In this document: in pieces, positions 23,127 to 30,014 of the stretch
How positions within the stretch are numbered: position 1 is the stretch's first letter
How the letters are laid out: every line of letters starts with the position of its first letter
Source: Acidobacteriota bacterium
GTDB taxonomy: Bacteria > Acidobacteriota > Terriglobia > Acidiferrales > UBA7541
DNA: 64,000 bases
Reading direction: 5' to 3'
NCBI GenBank assembly: GCA_013289955.1
Contig: JABCYZ010000004.1
Span: 186,001-250,000 of the forward strand
Translations under genes and position numbers: made by a program
The notes under the pieces: generated by a model
Told to the model about the DNA's origin: nothing
The model's database searches: none
Seen by the model: only the letters and a program-made list of their open reading frames with translations

Positions 23127-24845
23127 CTATGGCAAATTCCCCTTTAATTCGTCAATCGACTCGAATAAGCGTCCATGCAAGGTCTGTTTGGCAAGATAGA
23201 GGCCATAGCCAGTGACTTCTTTCAGATCGATCTTCGGGGGCATAGCCAGCGCGTTGGGATCCGTCACGACATCCACAAGGACCGGCCCCTTGTGACCGAA
23301 GGCTTCCTCCAGCGAACTCTTTAGATCCCCGGAATTCTCGACATGAATTCCACGTATGCCAACGGCTTCTGCTATTTTCGCGAAATTTGTTTTCTTAAAA
23401 TCCACCGCGAAATCTTGGTACCCCGCAACCCGCATCTCCAGTTTGACCATACCCAGCGTGCTGTTGTTATAGATGATCAGCTTGACCGGCAATTCGTATT
23501 GCGCCAGAGTCAGGAGGTCTCCCATGAGCATTGTGAAACCGCCATCTCCGCTCATCGAAATGACCTGGCGCTGGGGAAACGCCATCTGTGCTCCAATCGC
23601 CTGCGGCATCGCATTGGCCATCGATCCGTGGTTAAACGAACCAATGAGCCTTCGTTTTCCGGTCATTTTCACGTAGCGCGCCGCCCACACAGCTGTCATT
23701 CCCGTATCAACGGTAAAAACCGCATCATTTTCCGCGACTTGGTTCAAGACGGAAGTTACATATTCCGGATGGAGTGGTTCTCCGTTTTTCCTAGCTTCTG
23801 CAAAGCGGCTCAACGATTTTTCCGTTTCGCGATATTTGTCGATGCAAGCTTTCAGATGTTTGTCACCCTTTTTGTTTTTCAGCAGCGGCAAGACGGCCTC
23901 AATGGTGGCCTTGATGTCACCCATCAATCCGAGCTCGAGACGGGATCTCCGGCCAAGATGCTCCGGTCGAATATCAATCTGTGCGATCCGAGCGTCTTTC
24001 GGATACCACGCCGTATATGGAAAGTCTGTGCCCAGCAGCAATACAGCTTCTGCTTTTTCGAGTGCATAGTGTCCGCTTTCGGTTCCCAACAATCCGGTCA
24101 TCCCAACAACATAAGGGTTCTCTTGCTCGAGGAATTCCTTTCCTCGAAAGCTATAAGCAATCGGCGCTTGGAGGGTTTTCGCAAGCTGAAGAACTTCTTC
24201 CCGCGCTCCGGCGCAACCCGCGCCACCGAACAGAGTCACCCGCTCAGTCTTATTCAGGAATTCGGCCAACTTCCGAAGATCACCGCTCGACGGCTGAATG
24301 GACGGCCTGGGGCTAAACACGGAATGTTCCAGCTCTTTGGAGGTCATCTTCGCCGCAGCTACATCTCCCGGCAACACCAGCACACTTACGCCGCCTCTAG
24401 AATTTGAGGTTTGCATTGCGATCTGTAACAGTCGGGGCATCTGCTTTTCTGAGCCGACAAGCTGGCAAAAGTGGCTGCAATCGAGGAATAGTCTTTCAGG
24501 ATGAGTTTCCTGAAAATAATCCGTTCCAATTTCACTCGACGGAATTTGCGCCGCTATCGCCAGTACCGGCGCGAGAGTCTTGTGTGCATCAAAGAGTCCA
24601 TTGATGAGATGAAGGTTGCCGGGACCGCAACTGCCCGCGCAGACAGCGAGATTGCCTGTCAACTGCGCCTCGGCGCTCGCTGCAAATGCGCCGGCTTCCT
24701 CGTGCCGAACGTGGACCCACTCGATCTTCTTATTATAGTGAACGGCGTCCACGATGCTGTTCAAGGAATCGCCAACGACGCCATAGATTCTGCGAACCCC
24801 TGCGGCCACTAATGCGTCGACCAGGTGTTCCGCCACTGTTTTCAT
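23127..24845 (-). CDS. poxB: pyruvate oxidase / pyruvate:quinone dehydrogenase, PoxB-like
   Basis: ThDP- and FAD-dependent peripheral membrane enzyme converting pyruvate to acetate and CO2 and passing electrons to quinone. 572 residues, exactly the PoxB length. The N-terminal half closely follows E. coli PoxB (GDSLN, RHEEAGAFAA with the ThDP-activating Glu near residue 50, CAGSCGPGNLHLINGL, IPSSEIG and YFQETHPE). The C-terminal half has the ThDP-binding SGDGGFTML and NNSTLGM motifs. The final roughly 25 residues form an amphipathic tail like the membrane-binding peptide of PoxB. Its ATG overlaps the phosphoesterase gene stop by four bases, so it is translated as part of the NHEJ operon. In E. 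coli poxB is a stationary-phase gene, which may explain the linkage (inference). Confidence 0.9.
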   Translation of the reverse strand: MKTVAEHLVDALVAAGVRRIYGVVGDSLNSIVDAVHYNKKIEWVHVRHEEAGAFAASAEAQLTGNLAVCAGSCGPGNLHLINGLFDAHKTLAPVLAIAAQIPSSEIGTDYFQETHPERLFLDCSHFCQLVGSEKQMPRLLQIAMQTSNSRGGVSVLVLPGDVAAAKMTSKELEHSVFSPRPSIQPSSGDLRKLAEFLNKTERVTLFGGAGCAGAREEVLQLAKTLQAPIAYSFRGKEFLEQENPYVVGMTGLLGTESGHYALEKAEAVLLLGTDFPYTAWYPKDARIAQIDIRPEHLGRRSRLELGLMGDIKATIEAVLPLLKNKKGDKHLKACIDKYRETEKSLSRFAEARKNGEPLHPEYVTSVLNQVAENDAVFTVDTGMTAVWAARYVKMTGKRRLIGSFNHGSMANAMPQAIGAQMAFPQRQVISMSGDGGFTMLMGDLLTLAQYELPVKLIIYNNSTLGMVKLEMRVAGYQDFAVDFKKTNFAKIAEAVGIRGIHVENSGDLKSSLEEAFGHKGPVLVDVVTDPNALAMPPKIDLKEVTGYGLYLAKQTLHGRLFESIDELKGNLP

Positions 24846-25522
24846 CGCTTTGCTCGTTTCTTATTCATCGGACTCTTTCCAGGTTTTGCTACTTTCCTCT
24901 TTTTGGCCTTCTCCGGATCGCCCGTGGCGGCCCTTTCGATATCTCCATCGTTGTCGCGAGCGATTTCTGCAAGCAGCCGTTTACTCAGCACGGAACGCGG
25001 CTGTGAGACAGTTATGTCTTTATCCGATGCGTATTTGTCACGGTGTTTGATCAGTAGCCAGGATTTATCTGGCTTGCTGCCAAAACCACGAGTTCGCACC
25101 AACACCCAAGATCCCTGCAGTTTCTTGCCTTGGAGAGTAAACTTCAGATCGCCTTTTTCGAGCGCGGCTTCGACGTTGGCGCTCTCCGGAACCCATTCAC
25201 CCGCGTCCCATACCATTACCGTCCCGCCACCATATTCGCCTTCCGGAATAACCCCCTCAAAGTTTCCATATTCCAGTGGATGATCCTCCACCTGCATCGC
25301 CAATCGTTTGACCGATGGATCGAGTGAAGGGCCTTTGGGAACTGCCCAGGAGAGCAGCACGCCTCTGAACTCCAACCGAAAGTCGTAGTGCAATTGCGAT
25401 GCGCGATGTTTCTGTATAACGTAAAGCAAATGGCGCTTTGAGCTTGCGCCGGAATGTGGTTTTCCGGAAGGCTCTGGGGAAATCTGAAAATTCCGTTTCT
25501 CTTTATATTTGTCGAGCGACAT
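24842..25522 (-). CDS. stand-alone LigD 3'-phosphoesterase domain protein
   Basis: 226-residue protein equal to the N-terminal 3'-phosphoesterase module of LigD, which trims 3'-phosphate and 3'-ribonucleotide ends before sealing of double-strand breaks. Catalytic pattern is intact: His in KHRAS, LHYDFRLE (His, Asp and Arg of the metal site), SWAVPKGPSLDP, EDHPLEY with its His and Tyr, and GGGTVMVWD. The C-terminal 40 residues are highly basic (KKRKVAKPGKSPMNKKRAKR), probably DNA-binding. A strong GAGGAGG site supports the start. It is encoded between the polymerase and poxB, and its stop overlaps poxB by four bases. In most bacteria this domain is fused to polymerase and ligase; here it is separate. 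Confidence 0.9.
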   Translation of the reverse strand: MSLDKYKEKRNFQISPEPSGKPHSGASSKRHLLYVIQKHRASQLHYDFRLEFRGVLLSWAVPKGPSLDPSVKRLAMQVEDHPLEYGNFEGVIPEGEYGGGTVMVWDAGEWVPESANVEAALEKGDLKFTLQGKKLQGSWVLVRTRGFGSKPDKSWLLIKHRDKYASDKDITVSQPRSVLSKRLLAEIARDNDGDIERAATGDPEKAKKRKVAKPGKSPMNKKRAKR

Positions 25523-25579
25523 CTATCGCTCCTCCTCGGGAACTCTCGATCAGTGACGAACGACGGATGCAGAGAGATC

Positions 25580-26485
25580 TCATAGCCGTTTCAAGCGTGC
25601 AACCGCAGGTCCCAGCGGCTGACGGCTATTAAAAAAGTCGTCCCAAGGGTCTTTCTTCTTAAGACGAGCGCTAAAATTGCCGATGTTGAAGCTGGACGGA
25701 TCGAGAGATGGCTTGACCTCCGACCAGGCCAGGGGAGTCGAGACAGGTGCATGTGGCTTTCGGCGAACTGAAAAAGGGCTCACGACTGTTTGCACGGAAC
25801 CGTTCCTAAAGGCGTCCAGGTATACGCGAGCTCCACGATCTGCAATGGCATGCGCGACGGTTAATTGTTTGGGATAGGACGCGGCAAGGCGCGCCACAAA
25901 TTCCTCGGCGAACCTCAGTACCTCGTTGGCCTCAGGTCCCACTCGGATGGGAACAAATATATGCAACCCACGACTACCGGACGTCTTTGGAAAAGAAACC
26001 AGCTCAAGATCATCCAAGACAGCCTTCGCAAATAGACCGGCCTTTGCGGCATCCGCAAACTTTCCTGACTGAGGATCCAGGTCGAAACAGATCCAATCAG
26101 GTTTTGGGAAAGTCTTGGCCCTGCTCCCGCTTACGTGAATAGGAATACAGCCAAGATTGGCCAGGGCAAGCTGCGTGGCGAGCGAGCCGCCTACGACGTA
26201 GTCGGTGGCTTTTCGAGAAGAAGAACCTCTGTCATTCACGATTCGCTTCGTAGGTGTTCCCGCCGGCATGCTTTCCGGTTTCTGCTTTTGATAAAAACAT
26301 GCACCGCTCATGCCGTCTGGGCAGCGTTCCAACGTCAAAATGCGGTCATTAACGTAGGGACGGAGCGCGGGAAAAACATCCCGATAAAACGCAACCAGGT
26401 CAAGCTTTGTATACCCTTCTTCGGGCCAAAATACTTTTCCGGGATTTGAAACTTTTATCGGCAAGGTCTTTGATGCAGGCCCCAT
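25580..26485 (-). CDS. stand-alone LigD polymerase domain (archaeo-eukaryotic primase type)
   Basis: 301-residue NHEJ polymerase of the AEP superfamily that adds (ribo)nucleotides at broken ends. Motifs: NPGKVFWPEEGYTKLDL at the start, catalytic DLD in CFDLDP (about residue 138), KTSGSRGLHIFVP (about 170), and the third metal Asp in VYLDAFRN (about 220), followed by SPFSVRRKPHAPVSTPL. The ATG follows the ligase stop with no gap (TAA-ATG) and AAGGAGG is inside the ligase end, so translation is coupled. Length matches the isolated PolDom. With the neighbouring ligase and phosphoesterase it makes a complete LigD activity set on three polypeptides. Confidence 0.92.
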   Translation of the reverse strand: MGPASKTLPIKVSNPGKVFWPEEGYTKLDLVAFYRDVFPALRPYVNDRILTLERCPDGMSGACFYQKQKPESMPAGTPTKRIVNDRGSSSRKATDYVVGGSLATQLALANLGCIPIHVSGSRAKTFPKPDWICFDLDPQSGKFADAAKAGLFAKAVLDDLELVSFPKTSGSRGLHIFVPIRVGPEANEVLRFAEEFVARLAASYPKQLTVAHAIADRGARVYLDAFRNGSVQTVVSPFSVRRKPHAPVSTPLAWSEVKPSLDPSSFNIGNFSARLKKKDPWDDFFNSRQPLGPAVARLKRL

Positions 26486-27400
26486 TTACGCCTCCTTCCG
26501 AGTCACTTCCGTAGGTTTTTTGTCGTCGCGCAGCCCCAGATAAACCGGATGACGCAGCTTTCCATCTTTGGTCCACTCAGTAAACGAGAGTTGAGCTACC
26601 AGTTTTGGGGCCAGGAACGTCGCATCCCGTTCGCGCACCGCAGAGGCAAAGGGAGACTTCGATCGAACTAACGGCTGAAATTTCCGGTGAAGAGAAGCTA
26701 GCATTTCCGTATCGAAGCCCGTGCCAACTTTTCCGGCATAGAGGAGCTTATTGCGTGAATAGACTCCCAAAAGCAAAGCCCCGAAATACTGTCGCGAACC
26801 TGTGGGCTCGGTAAAGCCTCCGATAACGAACTCGTCTTCTTCGTGTGCCTTTACTTTGAGCCATTCCCTGGATCTCTTTTCCACATAGATAGATGCGAGG
26901 TTTTTGCAAACTACACCTTCAAATCCCCGCTTCGAAGCAATTTGAAACGCCTTGAGGCCGTCGTCGGACAAGAGGGCTGACAGCCGGACACGTGCGGATG
27001 GCTTTATGATGCTTTCGAGTACGGCTCGCCTCATAGACAGGGCTTTTTTCCTCAGATCGCCTTCATCGGCGTAGAGACAATCAAAAACTGCGTACTGAGG
27101 ACGGCCTTTCCCTTGTTGCAATAGTTGGAATCGTGAAACATTCTTAGTGTCGAACACAACCACTTCGCCGTCGATGCAAAGTGTCTTCGGCTTGAGTTTT
27201 TGAATTGCCGCTGCGATCTCGGGGTAACGGTCCGTTCGATCAATCGCATTCCTTGATAGTAGGGACACACGCGCACCTTCCTTATACGCAAGCATCCGCA
27301 CGCCATCATATTTCTCTTCAAATACCCAGCCGGGCCTGGTGAATGGAGCATCCACCAATGTCGCCAGCATGGGAGACACCCGAAAAGGAACTTTACTCAT
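26486..27400 (-). CDS. stand-alone ATP-dependent DNA ligase (LigD ligase domain)
   Basis: 304-residue ATP-dependent ligase. The nucleotidyl-transfer lysine lies in EEKYDGVRM (about residue 30, the KxDG motif I); further motifs are LCIDGEVVVFD, PQYAVFDCLY, FEGVVCKN and EWLKVKAHEEDEFVIGGFT, followed by an OB-fold with LLYAGKVGTGFD. It is the LigD-type ligase of bacterial non-homologous end joining. The ATG at 27400 (MSKVPFRVSPMLATL) fits the family; the frame runs on to 27553 but without homologous residues. First gene of the six-gene minus-strand operon, and 120 bases from the divergent unknown gene at 27521, so the two share a promoter region. Confidence 0.92.
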   Translation of the reverse strand: MSKVPFRVSPMLATLVDAPFTRPGWVFEEKYDGVRMLAYKEGARVSLLSRNAIDRTDRYPEIAAAIQKLKPKTLCIDGEVVVFDTKNVSRFQLLQQGKGRPQYAVFDCLYADEGDLRKKALSMRRAVLESIIKPSARVRLSALLSDDGLKAFQIASKRGFEGVVCKNLASIYVEKRSREWLKVKAHEEDEFVIGGFTEPTGSRQYFGALLLGVYSRNKLLYAGKVGTGFDTEMLASLHRKFQPLVRSKSPFASAVRERDATFLAPKLVAQLSFTEWTKDGKLRHPVYLGLRDDKKPTEVTRKEA

Positions 27401-27520
27401 CGCTTTTTCACAAACGCTCTCATCGGTATTAGATATCCTTGGGGGCGCAATTGCTTTACATGAAACCATGTATACGTAAAGGCTCTCGAGGAAGAGACAC
27501 TCTCGCGACGGGAGTATAAC

Positions 27521-28204
27521 TTGGCTGAAAAGAGAATAACATTCGAAGGACACTCACCGGAGCCAAAGCCGGTGGCCGGGCGGAAGCACGAGAACTCTGA
27601 GCCACGCAGGATTTTCCTCCTCTCGCCGGCAAATGCCGGCGGCATACGAGCGAGAATGCTGTTCAGTCCCAATGCGCAGTTCGATCTCGCGCAGCGCCTC
27701 CAAAATTCCAGTGTTCCTCTTGGAGAAGTGTTCAGTTTCCTCAGTGGCTTGTATTTTCGGGGAAAATTAACCTATGCGGAAAGATTCAAGAATCCGCCGC
27801 CGGGAATCGCGGGAATCCATATCATCACCGCGACCTCGGGACTTCTTCTGCCCGAAGAACCCATGACCTTAGCCAGGCTCAGGTCTATATCCGCATCAAC
27901 GGTTGATGCGGAAAACCCCCAGTATCGAAGGCCTCTCGATCGCGATGCGTCTCGCTTGCGAGAACTTCTCGATCCCGATACCCAGCTTGTTTTACTCGGG
28001 AGCATCGCTACTGAAAAATATGCTGCGCCACTCTTAGAAGTCTTTGGAGAACGATTGCTGTTCCCGCGAGAGTTTGTCGGCCGGGGGGATATGAGCCGTG
28101 GAGGTTTGCTATTGCGTTGTTGTTCCGAAGGATCGCCCCTGGAATATGTACAAGTGCTCGGCGCCACTCGCCGCGGGCGACGTCCTCCGAAGCTTAAGCG
28201 TTAG
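27521..28204 (+). CDS. conserved hypothetical protein, divergent to the NHEJ operon
   Basis: 227-residue soluble protein with TTG start and GGAG six bases upstream. Visible conserved-looking pieces are SPANAGGIRARML near residue 35, an FSFLSGLYFRGKLTYAERF stretch, GIHIITATSGLL and a LLGSIATEKY..L...FG segment with GRGDMSRGGLLLR. From memory, proteins of this pattern are found in many bacteria including Acidobacteriota, often near NHEJ genes, and are uncharacterised. The alternation of strands and helices with GSIA and GRGD turns suggests an alpha/beta fold that binds a nucleotide or sugar, but no catalytic set can be named. The divergent promoter shared with the ligase suggests a linked role. 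Confidence 0.65.
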   Translation: MAEKRITFEGHSPEPKPVAGRKHENSEPRRIFLLSPANAGGIRARMLFSPNAQFDLAQRLQNSSVPLGEVFSFLSGLYFRGKLTYAERFKNPPPGIAGIHIITATSGLLLPEEPMTLARLRSISASTVDAENPQYRRPLDRDASRLRELLDPDTQLVLLGSIATEKYAAPLLEVFGERLLFPREFVGRGDMSRGGLLLRCCSEGSPLEYVQVLGATRRGRRPPKLKR

Positions 28205-28231
28205 CACGGCACACACCTCCAAGCCCCCCGG

Positions 28232-28798
28232 TCATTTGTTCTTGAATGCCCGCATGCCATCTCTTACTCGGTTCATGGCACTCGCAGGACCCCTCGCCCT
28301 CAAGACTCGATATTTCTCCCCGCTCAGCTCGTGATAGTTCACGAAGAAATCTTCCAATTCCCGCAAAAACGTTTTGCCCAAATCTTTGATGTGATGAATG
28401 TCCGCAAAGCTGTGATTTTCTTTCTCGACAGCTATAACGCGATCATTTCGTTCCAGTTTCTCTTTCTTACCCTGCTCACCCTCGATGATTCCGACGATCC
28501 TGCACTGCAACACACAGCCAGGAAATGCAGGCTCGTCCATCAATACCAGTACATCCGTAGGATCACCGTCGTCAGCGAGTGTCGACGGCACGAAGCCGAA
28601 GTCGTACGGAAATTCCATCCCCGCAGGAAGAACTTTCTTCAGCCCGAACACCCTCTGCTTTTCGTCAAATGCATATTTGTTCCGGCTACCCTTCGGAGTC
28701 TCAATCACGACCTGGAGGTTCGCTTCGTCTGGGTCAAGGGATTCAAGCAAAGAGGGATTCCCCACCGATGCCTTTGTCTTTTTCTTTTTGCCCGACAT
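28232..28798 (-). CDS. ppa: soluble inorganic pyrophosphatase, family I
   Basis: 188-residue cytoplasmic enzyme hydrolysing pyrophosphate to phosphate. The family I pattern is present: IETPKGSRNKYAFDE, FPYDFGFVPST, the metal-binding DDGDPTDVLVLMD signature (about 75-87) and KDLGKTFLRELEDFFVNYHEL. An N-terminal lysine-rich segment of about 15 residues (MSGKKKKTKASVG) is extra to the usual start, but GGGGAG six bases upstream of the ATG supports it. The enzyme would remove the pyrophosphate produced by CysD/CysN, DNA synthesis and ligation. It is convergent with the unknown gene at 27521, and sits between the NHEJ genes and the ku remnant. Confidence 0.93.
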   Translation of the reverse strand: MSGKKKKTKASVGNPSLLESLDPDEANLQVVIETPKGSRNKYAFDEKQRVFGLKKVLPAGMEFPYDFGFVPSTLADDGDPTDVLVLMDEPAFPGCVLQCRIVGIIEGEQGKKEKLERNDRVIAVEKENHSFADIHHIKDLGKTFLRELEDFFVNYHELSGEKYRVLRARGPASAMNRVRDGMRAFKNK

Positions 28799-28902
28799 CT
28801 ATTCTCCCCGGTCCCAATTCCCAGTCACGCAGGACCGACAAGTCCACAGACTATACCAAGCCCGACGGCCAATCATTCCCAACCCTGTCGACAACAAAGC
28901 CG

Positions 28903-29183
28903 CTAACTTGCCTTACGCTCCGTCTGCCCCGTTTTCCTGGCCCGCACGTTACTTTTCTTCTTTTCTCTTGGGTTTGAAGACGAAGTTGCGAGACTCTTTC
29001 TCAGCGCGCTCCCAATATCGATAACCATGGACCGCCCGGTTTCTTTCCCGATTTCGACAGTCTTGCCATGCCGCTTGGCCTCAATCCATTTGCGCAACTT
29101 CGCTTGGAATTCATCGTGATATTTATTGGCTTAAGTGTCTCTGTCATTGTCTTGACGAGCTGCAGGGAACTCCTTTTACGCAT
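28903..29183 (-). pseudogene. ku: remnant of ku (NHEJ DNA-end-binding protein), C-terminal, frameshifted
   Basis: The minus strand encodes a Ku C-terminal region in two frames: SLQLVKTMTETLKP in one (about 29168-29127), then NKYHDEFQAKLRKWIEAKRHGKTVE and IDIGSALRKSLA in another (about 29127-28950), ending in a basic tail like that of many bacterial Ku proteins. The switch lies near 29121-29130 and looks like one lost base; an in-frame TAA precedes the second part. Nothing resembling the Ku core is found upstream, so only the last 80-90 residues remain. It lies close to the split-LigD operon, the usual place for ku. No functional product is expected. Confidence 0.75.
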
Positions 29184-29480
29184 TGTTAGCTAAAGGCTCT
29201 TCCAATCACATCAGGTAAGCGCTGTAGGAGCGCGGCTAGAGTCCGGTTCGATAGACCGGAATGAATTGAGGAAAATAGGCAGACCCCGTAGAAAGCGCGA
29301 AGTAAAAACTGCGGCCCACGGTCAGTCAGCGCTGTTTCTGATTGGAATCTGATGAGCCCTCTATTTATGCCCACTCGATGAACCCAGCGCCTATCGTACC
29401 GGATTCACCCGATAGCTCATTGCAAACGCATTGGTATGTTGTAGGAGTACTCCGGACTTCTCAAACCACCGGGAGGAAGA
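29184..29480. other. intergenic stretch upstream of the ku remnant
   Basis: About 300 bases with no recognised gene. A 62-codon minus-strand frame here has no Ku-like sequence and no ribosome site. This is where the deleted core of ku would be expected. Confidence 0.4.
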
Positions 29481-29714
29481 ATGGAAGCAGCGGAAGAAAG
29501 GTATAAAGTTTTTGTAACCAAGGGGACTCAGCGTAAGGATCTCGGCGAGAAGTCTGAAACCGAGTTGTACACCTACTTGAATACGCGACCCTTGGGGTGC
29601 TCTGCGGCCGGCGATGTTTTAGCCCGTCTGGTACTGCGAGAGTCAATGACGGTATCGCTCAAGAGAGCAGGAATAACTGAGCAGGTGGAAATTTCCCGCG
29701 TCGATCAATTGTAA
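29481..29714 (+). CDS. small hypothetical protein
   Basis: 77-residue soluble protein with mixed charge; a central EKSETELYTYLNTRPLGCSAAGDVLARLVLRE segment contains one cysteine and may form a helical pair, and the end EQVEISRVDQL is strand-like. A good GGGAGGAAG site precedes the ATG by about four bases. It lies 300 bases before kaiC on the same strand, separated by a likely promoter. No family recognised and no function proposed. Confidence 0.55.
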   Translation: MEAAEERYKVFVTKGTQRKDLGEKSETELYTYLNTRPLGCSAAGDVLARLVLRESMTVSLKRAGITEQVEISRVDQL

Positions 29715-30014
29715 ATCTATCATCGGAAAATATCCGAAAAGACCTGAGCTCTGAGCACGGAAAGTCAGCCGTCAGTGTCAGAATTCTCGCAACCCACAAT
29801 CTACAGCAGATGTTTTCCACCCCTACAGTATTCCCTGTATAGTAGAAATCATATCCCCTAGTATTATGCCGCGATTACGTTAATTCATTAGAAGTAGATA
29901 AGCTACGGCTATGCGTGTGTTTTGTTCGGATTCGTCTCGCCTTGAGCTCTGTGTTAGGCCCCACTCCGGCGCCAATCGGACGCATTTAATTTGTAGTGTC
30001 GAGGTCAATGTGAC
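29715..30014 (+). promoter_or_regulatory. upstream region of the kai operon with an inverted repeat
   Basis: No gene. It contains a TCGGA-AAATA-TCCGA stem (29723-29737) just after the previous stop and TACAG-N6-CTGTA (29824-29839), a perfect 5-6-5 inverted repeat about 175 bases before kaiC. The second could be an operator; no regulator is known to bind it. The kaiC ribosome site is GAGGT at 30001-30005. Confidence 0.35.

Noticed and set aside
23343..24407. 354-codon plus-strand frame opposite poxB
   Set aside because: Antisense of an unmistakable PoxB protein; composition His/Arg/Cys-rich as in shadow frames.
29186..29374. 62-codon minus-strand frame before the ku remnant
   Set aside because: Tested as a continuation of Ku; the sequence does not match Ku core and has no start signal.
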